From: UBA1366 sp047602575
GTDB lineage: Bacteria > Bacillota > Clostridia > Oscillospirales > Ruminococcaceae
Length of the DNA: 64,000 bases
Reading direction: 5' to 3'
NCBI GenBank assembly: GCA_047602575.1
Contig: JASGGY010000001.1
Coordinates: forward strand, 1 to 64,000
Shown one piece after another: positions 25,265-34,468 of the stretch. Position numbers and translations under genes: made by a program. The notes under the pieces were generated by a model, which had not been told where the DNA came from, did no database searches, and worked only from the letters and a program-made list of their open reading frames with translations. The number at the start of each line of letters is the position of its first letter. Within the stretch, counting starts at the first letter, position 1.

Positions 25265-25573
25265 ATGACAATCACCGATATCAAGGTAAGAAAGATCTTT
25301 ACCGCAGGAAAACTCAAAGGCATCGTGAGCATCACGATTGACAACGTATTCGCCGTACACGACATCAAGGTCGTTCAGGGCGACGAGCGCCTGTTTGTGG
25401 CAATGCCCAGCAGAAAGGACGACAACGGTATGTACCGTGACATCGTCCACCCCATCAACCCCGAAGCGCGCAGAGAGATTGAGTCCCACATTCTCGACGC
25501 ATATAAAATCGAGGTTGAGCGTCAGGAAGCCGAGGCGGAAGCCGAAGCTGACGGCGATTCCTACGAAAATTAG
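25265..25573 (+). CDS. spoVG: Septation/global RNA-binding protein SpoVG
   Basis: 102 aa, typical length. Motifs: I-T-D-I-K-V-R-K-I (start), V-S-I-T-I-D-N-V-F-A-V-H-D-I-K-V, G-D-E-R-L-F-V-A-M-P-S-R-K, R-D-I-V-H-P-I-N-P. An acidic Glu/Ala tail follows. SpoVG binds nucleic acid and affects septation and sporulation in Firmicutes. AAAGGA at 25249-25254 supports ATG 25265; ATG 25258 is out of frame. Regulated probably through the inverted repeats upstream. Confidence 0.96.
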   Translation: MTITDIKVRKIFTAGKLKGIVSITIDNVFAVHDIKVVQGDERLFVAMPSRKDDNGMYRDIVHPINPEARREIESHILDAYKIEVERQEAEAEAEADGDSYEN

Positions 25574-25641
25574 CGATCAGCAGCCGGAGGGCGGTGATCA
25601 GAACGGTTAAGGGGACGGTTTTGTCCGCGTCTTTCGGCGGG

Positions 25642-25689
25642 ATACGGTTGCGGGTGCTTGAAGAAGCTGCTCCGGCCGTATTTTTATTT
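25642..25689 (+). terminator. Terminator after spoVG
   Basis: ATACGG (25642-25647)/CCGTAT (25676-25681) with a GC-rich inner stem, followed by TTTTTATTT. Confidence 0.7.
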
Positions 25690-25807
25690 GTGCGGGTTTT
25701 TGCAGGCAGCGCCTTGTATCATATGCTGAAAAAATATCACCAACGGGCTGTTAAAAGTTTAACAAGGTGTAAAATCTGAAAATCCCCGAAATTTGGCGGA
25801 ATTGCTA

Positions 25808-25836
25808 TTTACAAAAGGGCATTCTTGTGCTAAAAT
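25808..25836 (+). promoter_or_regulatory. Promoter of the PFOR gene
   Basis: TTTACA (25808-25813), 17-bp spacer, TAAAAT (25831-25836). Confidence 0.8.
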
Positions 25837-25859
25837 ATATAGTTGAAGTAATCAATTGC

Positions 25860-25950
25860 TTTTTTCGCTGCGCAATGCGTAACAGCGCCTGCGCGCGGAA
25901 TGCTAAGAACAGCAATGTTCTTAGCAAAAATGCGGTGAAAACCGCATAGG
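25860..25950 (+). promoter_or_regulatory. Structured 5' leader of the PFOR mRNA
   Basis: Within a leader of about 150 nt: hairpin GCTAAGAACA (25902-25911), tetraloop GCAA, TGTTCTTAGC (25916-25925), perfect over 10 bp; then ATGCGGT (25930-25936), tetraloop GAAA, ACCGCAT (25941-25947), perfect over 7 bp. Both loops are GNRA. A weaker CGCTG/CAGCG stem precedes them. No T-tract follows, so it is not a simple terminator; no known riboswitch class recognised. Confidence 0.6.
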
Positions 25951-25992
25951 GGCAGTGAGTTACAAGTTTCAAATTTCTAAGGAGGATAAAAA

Positions 25993-28900
25993 ATGGCAAG
26001 AGAAAAGAAAACCATGGACGGCAACAACGCCGCCGCCTGGGCAGCCTATCCGTTTACCGAGGTTGCGGCAATCTATCCGATCACACCGTCCTCTGTCATG
26101 GCGGAAGTGACCGAGCAGTGGTCCGTGAAGGGACAAACCAACCTGTTCGGACAGCCCGTAAGAGTTACCGAGATGCAGTCTGAGGCTGGTGCGGCGGGAA
26201 CCGTACACGGCTCTCTCTCAGCCGGCGCGCTGACGACCACCTACACCGCGTCGCAGGGTCTGCTGCTGATGATCCCCAATATGTATAAAATCGCAGGCGA
26301 GCTGCTTCCGTGCGTCATTCATGTGTCCGCGCGCTGCGTGGCTTCCCATGCGCTGAACATCTTCGGCGACCATTCCGACATATATGCCTGTCGCCAGACC
26401 GGCTTTGCGATGCTGTGCGCAACCAACCCGCAGGAGGTTATGGACTTAGGCACCGTCGCACACCTTGCCACCATCAAGGGCCGCGTGCCGTTCCTCCACT
26501 TCTTTGACGGCTTCCGTACGTCCCACGAGATCCAGAAGATCGACGCGTGGAAGAAAGAGGACATTGCCGAGCTGGTTGACTTTGATTCCATCGACGCATT
26601 CCGCAACCGCGCACTCAACCCCGAGCGCCCCGTCCTCAGAGGCACGGCGCAGAATCCCGATATTTTCTTCCAGGCGCGTGAAGCCTGCAACAAATACTAT
26701 GACGCGATCCCCGGCATTGTCGAGGACTACATGGCGAAGGTCAACGCGAAGATCGGTTCTGACTATCAGTTGTTCAACTATTACGGCGCACCGGATGCCG
26801 ACCACGTCATCATCGCGATGGGCAGCGTCTGTGACACCATTGAGGAAACCATCGATTACCTCAACGGCACGATGGGCACAAAGCTTGGTCTTGTCAAGGT
26901 GCGTCTGTTCAGACCGTTCTGTGCAGACAAGCTCCTTGCCGCTATCCCAGCTTCCGCACAGCAGATCACGGTTCTTGACAGAACCAAAGAGCCGGGCGCA
27001 ATCGGCGAGCCGCTGTTCTTAGACGTGATCGCAGCCCTCAAGGGTTCGCAGTTCCATGACATTCCGGTGGCTTCCGGACGTTACGGCTTAGGCTCGAAGG
27101 ACACCACCCCGGCACAGATCAAGGCCGTTTACTGGAACGACTTCAAAAAGGCTGAATTCAAGCCGAAGTTCACCATCGGCATCGATGACGACGTAACCTA
27201 CCTCTCGCTTACCGCGGAGGGCAAGCTCAATTCCGCGCCTGCCGGCACAACCGCCTGCAAGTTCTGGGGTCTGGGAGCGGACGGTACGGTCGGCGCGAAC
27301 AAGAACTCCATCAAAATCATCGGCGACCACACCGACCTCTATGCGCAGGCGTATTTCGCATACGACTCCAAGAAGTCCGGCGGCGTTACCGTTTCCCACC
27401 TGCGTTTCGGCAAATCCCCCATCAAGTCCACCTACCTCATCAACCAGGCGGATTTCGTGGCTTGCCACAACGAGAGCTATGTTTCCAAGTATGACATGGT
27501 CAGCGACATCAAGCCTGGCGGAACCTTCCTGCTTAATTGCCAGTGGGACGCCGCAGGTCTTGAAGCACACCTTCCCGGTCAGGTGAAGCGCTTTATCGCC
27601 GAGAACAACATTAAGTTCTACACCATCAACGGCGTGAAAATCGGCAAGGAAATCGGTCTGGGCAACCGCATCAACACCGTACTCCAGTCCGCATTCTTCA
27701 AGCTCGCGAACATCATCCCGATCGAGGATGCCGTCAAGTATATGAAAGACGCGGCGACAAAGTCCTATTCCAAGAAGGGCGAAGCCATTGTCAAGATGAA
27801 CCACGACGCAATCGATGCCGGCTTAACCGGACTGGTTGAAGTCAAGGTTCCCGCAGCGTGGAAAAAGGCAAAGGACACCGCAATGGGCTTTGCTTGCGCA
27901 AAGGGCAAGAACAAGGTGCTGGTTGATTTCGTCAACAACATCCTCATTCCCTGCAACTCCCAAAAGGGCGACGAGCTGCCGGTTTCGACGTTCGTTGACG
28001 CTGCGGACGGCACATTCCCGCAAGGCTCTGCGGCATTTGAGAAGCGCGGTATCGCGGTGGACGTTCCGAAGTGGGCAAGCGAAAACTGTATCCAGTGCAA
28101 CTTCTGTTCCTATGTCTGCCCGCACGGTGTCATCCGTCCGGCTGTTTTCACCAAGGACGAGCTTGACAAAGCACCCGAATTCGCAAAGAGCAAGGCTATC
28201 CCGATGATGGGCATCGCCGATCATTATTTCATGATCACCATTTCCGCACTCGACTGCACAGGCTGCGGCTCTTGCGCAAACGTTTGCCCTGGCAAGAAGG
28301 GCAACAAGGCACTCAACCTCCAGCCGCTTGAAACCCAGCTCGCAGAACAAGAGCTGTTCAACTATGCAATGACCCTCTCCGAGAAGCCGGAAGTCCTCGC
28401 GAAGTTCAAGGAAACCTCGGTGAAGGGCTCACAGTTCAAGCAGCCCCTCCTCGAATTCTCCGGCGCGTGCGCAGGCTGCGGCGAAACACCGTACGCAAAG
28501 CTGATTACCCAGTTGTTCGGCGACAGAATGTATATCGCCAACGCAACCGGCTGCTCCTCCATCTGGGGTGGCTCTGCACCGTCTACCCCTTACACCACCA
28601 ACAAGGCAGGCAAGGGTCCGGCATGGGCGAACTCCCTGTTCGAGGACAACGCGGAATACGGCTACGGTATGTTCTTAGCACAGTCCACCATCCGTCAGCG
28701 CGTGATTTCTAAGGTGCTGGAACTGACCAAGACCACCAAGAAGGACGACGTAAAGGCTGCCGCTGAAGAATACCTCTCCACCGTCAACGACGGAAACGCA
28801 AACTCCGCAGCAACCGACAAGCTCGTCGCACTCCTCAAAAAGGACAAAACCGCAGCCGCACAGGCAGTCCTCAAGGACGCGGATTTCTTGAGAAAGAAAT

Positions 28901-29556
28901 CAATGTGGGTATTCGGCGGCGATGGATGGGCTTATGATATCGGCTTCTCCGGACTTGACCACGTTATCGCACAGAACGAGGATGTTAATATTTTCGTATT
29001 CGATACCGAGGTTTATTCCAATACCGGCGGACAGTCCTCAAAGGCTACCCCCACCGGCGCAATTGCGCAGTTCGCCGCAGGCGGCAAGGAAATCCGTAAA
29101 AAGGATCTCGCCGGCATCGCCATGAGCTACGGCTACGTTTACGTTGCTATGGTCGCAATGGGCGCTGACTACAACCAGTGCATCAAGGCAATCACCGAAG
29201 CCGAAGCTTACAACGGTCCTTCCCTCGTCATCGCCTATGCTCCGTGTATCAACCACGGCATCAAGGGCGGTATGGGTCTTGCGCAAACCGAAGAAAAACG
29301 CGCCGTCGAAGCGGGCTACTGGTATATGTTCCGCTATGATCCCCGCCTTAAGGCAGAGGGCAAGAATCCCTTCCAGCTCGATTCGAAAGCCCCCACCGCA
29401 AGCTACAAGGACTTCATCATGAGCGAAGTGCGCTACAGCGCCCTCGCCCGCCAGAACCCCGAAAGAGCCGAAAAACTCTTCACCAGCGCCGATGCGGTCG
29501 CAGCCGACAAGTACGACTACCTCACCCGCCTCGCCGCTCTTTACAACGACAAGTAA
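25993..29556 (+). CDS. nifJ: Pyruvate:ferredoxin (flavodoxin) oxidoreductase
   Basis: Oxidises pyruvate with CoA to acetyl-CoA and CO2, reducing ferredoxin, which the Rnf complex can re-oxidise. 1187 aa single chain with all domains in the usual order: domain I (A-Y-P-F-T-E-V-A-A-I-Y-P-I-T-P-S-S near 17-33), domain II/III, two [4Fe-4S] motifs C-I-Q-C-N-F-C-S-Y-V-C-P (about 700) and C-T-G-C-G-S-C-A-N-V-C-P (about 755), the cluster and TPP domain with C-A-G-C-G-E-T-P-Y (about 826), G-C-S-S-I-W-G and G-D-G-W-A-Y-D-I-G. Strong AAGGAGG before ATG 25993. Heavily expressed, judging from codon choice and leader. Confidence 0.97.
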   Translation: MAREKKTMDGNNAAAWAAYPFTEVAAIYPITPSSVMAEVTEQWSVKGQTNLFGQPVRVTEMQSEAGAAGTVHGSLSAGALTTTYTASQGLLLMIPNMYKIAGELLPCVIHVSARCVASHALNIFGDHSDIYACRQTGFAMLCATNPQEVMDLGTVAHLATIKGRVPFLHFFDGFRTSHEIQKIDAWKKEDIAELVDFDSIDAFRNRALNPERPVLRGTAQNPDIFFQAREACNKYYDAIPGIVEDYMAKVNAKIGSDYQLFNYYGAPDADHVIIAMGSVCDTIEETIDYLNGTMGTKLGLVKVRLFRPFCADKLLAAIPASAQQITVLDRTKEPGAIGEPLFLDVIAALKGSQFHDIPVASGRYGLGSKDTTPAQIKAVYWNDFKKAEFKPKFTIGIDDDVTYLSLTAEGKLNSAPAGTTACKFWGLGADGTVGANKNSIKIIGDHTDLYAQAYFAYDSKKSGGVTVSHLRFGKSPIKSTYLINQADFVACHNESYVSKYDMVSDIKPGGTFLLNCQWDAAGLEAHLPGQVKRFIAENNIKFYTINGVKIGKEIGLGNRINTVLQSAFFKLANIIPIEDAVKYMKDAATKSYSKKGEAIVKMNHDAIDAGLTGLVEVKVPAAWKKAKDTAMGFACAKGKNKVLVDFVNNILIPCNSQKGDELPVSTFVDAADGTFPQGSAAFEKRGIAVDVPKWASENCIQCNFCSYVCPHGVIRPAVFTKDELDKAPEFAKSKAIPMMGIADHYFMITISALDCTGCGSCANVCPGKKGNKALNLQPLETQLAEQELFNYAMTLSEKPEVLAKFKETSVKGSQFKQPLLEFSGACAGCGETPYAKLITQLFGDRMYIANATGCSSIWGGSAPSTPYTTNKAGKGPAWANSLFEDNAEYGYGMFLAQSTIRQRVISKVLELTKTTKKDDVKAAAEEYLSTVNDGNANSAATDKLVALLKKDKTAAAQAVLKDADFLRKKSMWVFGGDGWAYDIGFSGLDHVIAQNEDVNIFVFDTEVYSNTGGQSSKATPTGAIAQFAAGGKEIRKKDLAGIAMSYGYVYVAMVAMGADYNQCIKAITEAEAYNGPSLVIAYAPCINHGIKGGMGLAQTEEKRAVEAGYWYMFRYDPRLKAEGKNPFQLDSKAPTASYKDFIMSEVRYSALARQNPERAEKLFTSADAVAADKYDYLTRLAALYNDK

Positions 29557-29557
29557 A

Positions 29558-29722
29558 CCCTGTGGGGGCGTTGCCCCCATACCCCCGATGCAAGGGGCTT
29601 TGCCCCCTGCACCCCCACCAAAGGGTGCAAGCACCCTTTGGAAACCCGTTGTCGCGTTATGGGCTTTGTGCATTATCGTATAATGCTTGCGCGGGGAGCT
29701 TTGCGGCTCTCAATGGGTGAAT
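29558..29722 (+). repeat. GC-rich palindromic repeat element, copy 6
   Basis: After PFOR: GGGGGCGTTGCCCCC, GGGGCTTTGCCCC, then CCAAAGGGTGCAAGCACCCTTTGG, AAACCCGTTGTCGCG and a tail ending GCTCTCAATGGG. Same module order as copy 10. Confidence 0.85.
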
Positions 29723-29730
29723 GAAAAATC

Positions 29731-29768
29731 GAACAGTGTGTATGCTTGCATACACACTGTTCTTTTTT
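29731..29768 (+). terminator. Terminator of the PFOR gene
   Basis: Perfect 14-bp stem GAACAGTGTGTATG/CATACACACTGTTC with loop CTTG, followed by TTTTTT. Confidence 0.92.
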
Positions 29769-29780
29769 CGTTGTGACAAA

Positions 29781-29818
29781 AAATCCGCGTTGTGTCATTG
29801 ACACAATGCGGATTAATT
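29781..29818 (-). terminator. Terminator of the ilvA transcript
   Basis: On the minus strand AATCCGC-TTGTGTC/GACACAA-GCGGATT with one mismatch, followed by TTTTTTG. Confidence 0.8.
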
Positions 29819-29883
29819 TATGTAAGGACAGGGATCGTGCGTAGCTACTTCATACAATCTTCCCCACACCACAAACAAATCCC

Positions 29884-30026
29884 AATGAGAACCCCAAAGC
29901 ATCAATGCGCACACGATCCGGTCGAAAAGCAGGCACTCCCCCACAAAACAACGGGTTTCCAAAGGGGGCATGCCCCCTTTGGTGGGGGAGTCAAGAGGGG
30001 GCAACGCCCCCTTTTGTAGCGCGGCA
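29884..30026 (-). repeat. GC-rich palindromic repeat element, copy 7
   Basis: Minus orientation, directly after the ilvA stop. Reverse reading: GGGGGCGTTGCCCCC, CCAAAGGGGGCATGCCCCC palindrome, AAACCCGTTGT, GTGCCTGCTTTTCGACCGG, GATCGTGTGCGC and the end GGGGTTCTCATTGGG. It faces copy 6. Confidence 0.85.
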
Positions 30027-30027
30027 G

Positions 30028-31230
30028 TTACTTATCGACGATCTGAAACCCGGCGGTGGAGAGGGCGGAGCGGATTTGGGTGATGTGGTCGAAGTTGCGG
30101 GTTTCGAGGACGATGCGGAGGAAGCAGGCGTTGATGTCCATGGTTTCGGAAGCGCGTTCGTGGTGGATGGAAACGACGTTGCCGCCGAGGTCGGCGATGA
30201 TGCGGGAAACGCCTTTGAGCTGACCGGGTTTGTCCATGAGGGCGATGGTGATGGAATCGGAGCGACCGGATTTCAACAGACCGCGTTTGATGACGCGGGA
30301 GAGGATGGTTACGTCGATATTGCCGCCGGAGAGGAGGCAAACGACTTTTTTGCCGGCGAGTTCGGGGAGCTTGTTGAACATCATGGCGGCGACGGCGACA
30401 GCACCCGCGCCCTCGGCGATGAGCTTGCGGTCCTCGATGAGGGCGAGGATGGCGGTGGAGATCTCGTCGTCGGTGACGGAAACGAAGCCGTCCACGTATT
30501 GGCAGCAAAGGCAGAAGGTATTTTCGCCGGGGGACTTGACGGCGATGCCGTCGGCGATGGTGTTGACACAGGAGAGGGTTTCGATTTTTTGTTCTAGCAC
30601 AGAATTGAGCATACTGGAAGCGCCGGCGGCTTGCACGCCGTAAACCTTGATGGAGGGCTTGAGGGATTTCAGCGCAAAGCTGATGCCGGAAATCAACCCG
30701 CCGCCGCCTACAGGAACGACCACCGCGTCCACGTTGTCGAGCTCCTCGAGGATTTCGAGGGCGATTGTGCCCTGACCGGCGATGACGTTGTCATCGTCAA
30801 AGGGGTGGATGAACGTATAGCCGTGTGCGTCGCGCAGCTCGATGGCTTTGGCGTAAGCGTCGTCGTAAACGCCGTCAACCAGACAAACCTCCGCGCCGTA
30901 GCCCTTTGTGGCTTCAACCTTTGAGATCGGCGCGCCGTCGGGCAGGCAGATCAGCGACTTGATGCCGTTTTTCGCCGCGGCAAGCGCAACGCCCTGCGCG
31001 TGGTTGCCCGCCGAGCAGGCGATGACGCCACGCGCTTTTTCCTTCGCCGAAAGCTGGGAAATCTTATAGTATGCCCCGCGCACCTTGAACGAGCCGGTGA
31101 TCTGGAGGTTCTCCGGCTTGAGATACAGCGTGCAGTCCGGCGCAAGGCGCGGCGCGTGGATGAGATGCGTTGTGCGGACGACCTCTTTTAGCACATACGA
31201 TGCGTGGTAGATTTTGTCTAATGTCAGCAT
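30028..31230 (-). CDS. ilvA: Threonine ammonia-lyase (threonine dehydratase)
   Basis: PLP enzyme converting threonine to 2-oxobutanoate for isoleucine synthesis. 400 aa. PLP lysine in G-S-F-K-V-R-G-A (Lys49), S-A-G-N-H-A-Q-G (about 72-79), glycine-rich phosphate loop V-P-V-G-G-G-G-L, and a C-terminal ACT-type regulatory domain (about 325-400, I-A-L-M-D-K-P-G-Q-L). The start is the ATG preceded by GAAAGGAGC; a longer frame reads back into the leader RNA. The isoleucine-type T-box upstream supports a biosynthetic role despite TdcB/IlvA-short-like length. Confidence 0.95.
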   Translation of the reverse strand: MLTLDKIYHASYVLKEVVRTTHLIHAPRLAPDCTLYLKPENLQITGSFKVRGAYYKISQLSAKEKARGVIACSAGNHAQGVALAAAKNGIKSLICLPDGAPISKVEATKGYGAEVCLVDGVYDDAYAKAIELRDAHGYTFIHPFDDDNVIAGQGTIALEILEELDNVDAVVVPVGGGGLISGISFALKSLKPSIKVYGVQAAGASSMLNSVLEQKIETLSCVNTIADGIAVKSPGENTFCLCCQYVDGFVSVTDDEISTAILALIEDRKLIAEGAGAVAVAAMMFNKLPELAGKKVVCLLSGGNIDVTILSRVIKRGLLKSGRSDSITIALMDKPGQLKGVSRIIADLGGNVVSIHHERASETMDINACFLRIVLETRNFDHITQIRSALSTAGFQIVDK

Positions 31231-31261
31231 GGGGGAAGCTCCTTTCTTGTTCGCGGAAAAG

Positions 31262-31610
31262 TTACGATTGTTTTTCTCAAATAAAAATCCCGCCCTACGG
31301 CAACAAACACGGGGTTTGTTTGACATAGAGGCGGGGAAATTCCTCGCGGTACCACTCTATTTGCCGGCGAAAAGCCGACCGCTTACGCACGCCCGCACCG
31401 CGGGTTATGCGCCCTCATGTAACGGTGAGTGCCGGACAAGCCTACTGCCGCGGGGCGGGTTTGGTTGTCAGCTCGAGGGTGATGAGAAAAAGCGCTGTCT
31501 GCCGCCTCGCACCAAACGGCGGCTCTCTGAAAAACAGGCTGTGCTTTTTCAATCCCTGTCAAAGCATTTTTTGAAAATCAACCGGGCGCGTGAAAACGTC
31601 CGTGTTTTTT
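31262..31610 (-). promoter_or_regulatory. T-box leader, probably isoleucine-responsive
   Basis: Minus strand upstream of ilvA. Contains the T-box core AGAGTGGTACCGCG (about 31338-31354), stem-I elements AGAGAGCCGCC...GGTGCGAGGCGGC, and a specifier region CTCATCACCCTCGAGC in which ATC (Ile, complement of 31481-31483) precedes ACC. A terminator follows: CCCGCC/GGCGGG stem then ATTTTTATTT (about 31279-31330). Uncharged tRNA-Ile would favour the antiterminator. A reading of the specifier as ACC (Thr) is possible but less consistent. Confidence 0.9.
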
Positions 31611-31638
31611 ATTATACTCCGATTTTCCGGTTTGTCAA
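31611..31638 (-). promoter_or_regulatory. Promoter of the ilvA T-box leader
   Basis: On the minus strand TTGACA (31638-31633), 16-bp spacer, TATAAT (31616-31611). Confidence 0.8.
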
Positions 31639-31686
31639 GGGGCGGGGCGAAAATTTTACATAAGGCGCGTTCGCGGCGAAATCCGA

Positions 31687-33009
31687 CTATTCATCCGCCA
31701 TGAGCTTAAAACTGATGTCGAATTCGGTAAGCTTGCCGTCGTCGGCTTTGCGGGTGACCTTGGCAGTCATGGTGTCGCCGGGCTTTTTTCCGGTAAGCTG
31801 CGCGAGAACGTCCTCGGAGGACCGCACCGGCGCGCCGTCAAGGGCGGTGATGGTGTCGCCGACCTGCAATGCACTCTGCGCGATGTCGCAGTCCGGGTCA
31901 ATGGTTTTGATTTGCAGCCCCGCCGTTTCGCCCGTTGCTTCCGCCGCCTGATCGCTGACTTCATAAAAGCCGATGCCGATGCGCACGCGATCCTTGACGT
32001 AGCCGTATGCCATAAGGCTTTCGATAACGGGCTTTGCGGCGTTGACGGAAATGGCAAAGCCAATGCCGTCGTATTCGCTGGATGCAAGCTTTGAGGACGT
32101 CATGCCGATGACCTGCCCCCACATATTAAACAGCGCGCCGCCGGAGTTGCCGGGGTTGATTGCCGCGTCGATCTGGATACACGCCATCGGTGTCGCGCCG
32201 CTTTCGACCGTAACCATGCGGTTGACGCCGGACACAACGCCGTCGGTCACGGAGTTAAAAAAGCCCGCCGGCGAGCCGATTGCCACGACTTCCTCGCCGA
32301 GCGCGACTGAGTCTGAATCCGCAAACTGCGCGGGCGTGAGGTTATCCGCGCGGATTTTCAACACGGCGATGTCGGTTTTTGTGTCGCTGCCGATGACCTG
32401 CGCGTCATATTTTGTTTCGTCGTTTAAAATTACCGTGATGCCCGCCGACGCTTCGCTGATGACATGGGCATTGGTGAGAATATAGCCGTCCGCAGACATA
32501 ATGATGCCCGAGCCCTGCCCGTATTCACCCAGAAACGCATCTGTTGAATAGCATTCAATCATCACCACCGATGCGCCCACCGCTTTGGCAAGCCCCTGCG
32601 GGGTGAACATTCCGTTCTCCCGATGATCCTCCTGCGCGCCCTGCGGTACTTCCGCCACGGGGAGGGTGAACTCCACGCGCGCGCCGCCGGCAAGCTCGTT
32701 GGCAAGCCAGCCTTTTCCGCGCATGATCGCCACCGCGCCCGCAAAGCCCATCACCGCCGCCGTGATCATCGGTATCGCGATCATCAGCGCCGTGCGCATG
32801 GGATGCTTTTTCGGCTGGGGAAACGCGTCCGCCCAGAACATCCGGTGAAAGGCATCCCCGTTATAATCGCCGGCGGGGAACGGATTGCCGGCGGGATCCG
32901 GTGCGCTTCCCTGTGCGGCGGAATTCTGCGCAAAATCCTGCGGCGGGACGTCCTGCCCTGCCGGCGGTGGGGTGTTGTTTAAAAAGCTGTCATCGTCAAA
33001 AATATTCAA
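31687..33009 (-). CDS. Membrane-anchored HtrA/DegP-type serine protease
   Basis: 440 aa. Cytoplasmic Pro/Gln/Asp-rich head (1-68), one membrane helix (71-95), extracytoplasmic trypsin-like domain with catalytic His182 (T-N-A-H-V), Asp213 (T-D-I-A-V-L) and Ser289 (G-N-S-G-G-A-L), then one PDZ domain (about 335-430). Start is TTG 33009, with AAAGGG 9 nt upstream; no ATG fits. It degrades misfolded exported proteins. It lies downstream of the response regulator and kinase genes, in the same orientation, so probably forms an envelope-stress operon with them. Confidence 0.94.
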   Translation of the reverse strand: MNIFDDDSFLNNTPPPAGQDVPPQDFAQNSAAQGSAPDPAGNPFPAGDYNGDAFHRMFWADAFPQPKKHPMRTALMIAIPMITAAVMGFAGAVAIMRGKGWLANELAGGARVEFTLPVAEVPQGAQEDHRENGMFTPQGLAKAVGASVVMIECYSTDAFLGEYGQGSGIIMSADGYILTNAHVISEASAGITVILNDETKYDAQVIGSDTKTDIAVLKIRADNLTPAQFADSDSVALGEEVVAIGSPAGFFNSVTDGVVSGVNRMVTVESGATPMACIQIDAAINPGNSGGALFNMWGQVIGMTSSKLASSEYDGIGFAISVNAAKPVIESLMAYGYVKDRVRIGIGFYEVSDQAAEATGETAGLQIKTIDPDCDIAQSALQVGDTITALDGAPVRSSEDVLAQLTGKKPGDTMTAKVTRKADDGKLTEFDISFKLMADE

Positions 33010-33046
33010 ACCGTTCTACCCTTTCCTACCTGCTGACAATTGCGAA

Positions 33047-34468
33047 TTAAGCTTCCTCCGGCGGGTTTGCCGGAAGCGTAAAGACAAATTCCGTATATTC
33101 GTTGCGGATGCTGCGCACCATGATTTTACCGTTGTGGAGCTTGATGATGGACTTGACGATGTTCAGCCCCAGACCGACGCCGTTTTTGTCTTTTCCGCGG
33201 GATTCGTCGGTTTTATAGAACCGGTCGAACACCAGCGGCAGCTCAGTTTCGCCCAGCCCATCTCCCGAGTTTTTGATGGAGATTTCCACGAAATTCTCGA
33301 TGTGGCGGAACGAGAAGGAGATTTTTCCGCCGTCGTTGACGAACTTAATCGCGTTTTCGAGGAGGTTGTAAACCACCTGATGGACGAGGTCGTTGTCGGC
33401 AAACACAATCACACGGTCGCCGTCAAGCCCTTCGATTTCGATGTGCTTTTCCTCCAGCCGCGCGGTGAAGGTTTCCAGCGTATGGACGATCGGCTCAAGG
33501 ATGCTGAAAAATTCGCCGGTGAGCTGCATCGTGCCGGATTCGATTTTTGCGAGGTTGAGCATCGAGCGTACAAGCCTTGTTAGTCTGTGCACTTCGTCGG
33601 AAACGATGCGCAGGTATTTTTTTTGCTCCGCGCGGGGGATGGTTCCGTCGATCATGCCGTCAACAAATCCGCCGATGGAGGTCATGGGCGTGCGCAGTTC
33701 ATGCGAAACATTCGCCACGAACGAGCTGCGCATGATATCGTAGTTCTTAATCGACACCGCCATGTCGTTGAGGGCGCTGGCAAGCTCGCGGTATTCGGTG
33801 ATGTCATACAGCGGCACGCGCTCGTCAAAATTGCCCTGCCCGATGCGTTTTGCGGTTTTTGCCATTTCCTTGATCGGGGAAGTAAGGTTGAGCGTGGTGA
33901 GATAAACCAGCACGATGACGATGATATAGGCGATGGCGCAGGAAAGCGCATAGATCTCCATGATATTCCAGATATAATCGTCCTGTTCGCTTTCTGACGC
34001 GGCGGCGAAGATGTAATAGGTGCTGCTGTAGTATTGGAATTTCAGCCCGACTGTGTGGTAATTTGCGTTAAAAAAATGATCGAGGTCGGTGAATTCGTAT
34101 TCGCCCTTGTCGTCAAAATCCGCGAGTGCACTGCCGGAGATCTGCTGTCCGTAGCTGCCGCCGTTGACGCTATAGACCAGAACCCTGCCATTGGCATCCG
34201 TGATGAAAAAATTCGCGTTTGCGGTCAGGGTGAAGGTTTTGAGGGAATCCTTTGCCTCGTCTGCCCAGTGCTCGGTGCTGCGGTCCATAGCCGTTTGGGT
34301 TGCTATCGCCGCCTGACGGACGTTTGTGAGGAGCATATCCTGCTTTTCGCCGATAAAGTAGCGGGAAGAAACCAGCAGCAATACCGCACCTAAGCATAGA
34401 AAGCTTATGAGTATTACTGCTGAACAGATGATAAAATATTTAAAGAATATGCTCCGGGTGTCGCGCAT
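33047..34468 (-). CDS. Sensor histidine kinase
   Basis: 473 aa. TM1 (about 11-34), extracytoplasmic sensor domain (35-168), TM2 (171-193), HAMP (194-246), HisKA with phosphoacceptor His256 in V-S-H-E-L-R-T-P, and HATPase with N-box L-L-E-N-A-I-K-F, G-D-G-L-G, and G-V-G-L-G-L-N-I-V. All catalytic motifs are intact. Start ATG overlaps the stop of the response regulator by one base (TAATG), meaning translational coupling. Signal unknown; the sensor domain has no recognised family. Confidence 0.95.
   Translation of the reverse strand: MRDTRSIFFKYFIICSAVILISFLCLGAVLLLVSSRYFIGEKQDMLLTNVRQAAIATQTAMDRSTEHWADEAKDSLKTFTLTANANFFITDANGRVLVYSVNGGSYGQQISGSALADFDDKGEYEFTDLDHFFNANYHTVGLKFQYYSSTYYIFAAASESEQDDYIWNIMEIYALSCAIAYIIVIVLVYLTTLNLTSPIKEMAKTAKRIGQGNFDERVPLYDITEYRELASALNDMAVSIKNYDIMRSSFVANVSHELRTPMTSIGGFVDGMIDGTIPRAEQKKYLRIVSDEVHRLTRLVRSMLNLAKIESGTMQLTGEFFSILEPIVHTLETFTARLEEKHIEIEGLDGDRVIVFADNDLVHQVVYNLLENAIKFVNDGGKISFSFRHIENFVEISIKNSGDGLGETELPLVFDRFYKTDESRGKDKNGVGLGLNIVKSIIKLHNGKIMVRSIRNEYTEFVFTLPANPPEEA

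Noticed and set aside
25594..25779. 61-codon open frame after spoVG
   Set aside because: It overlaps the terminator hairpin of spoVG and lacks a start signal.
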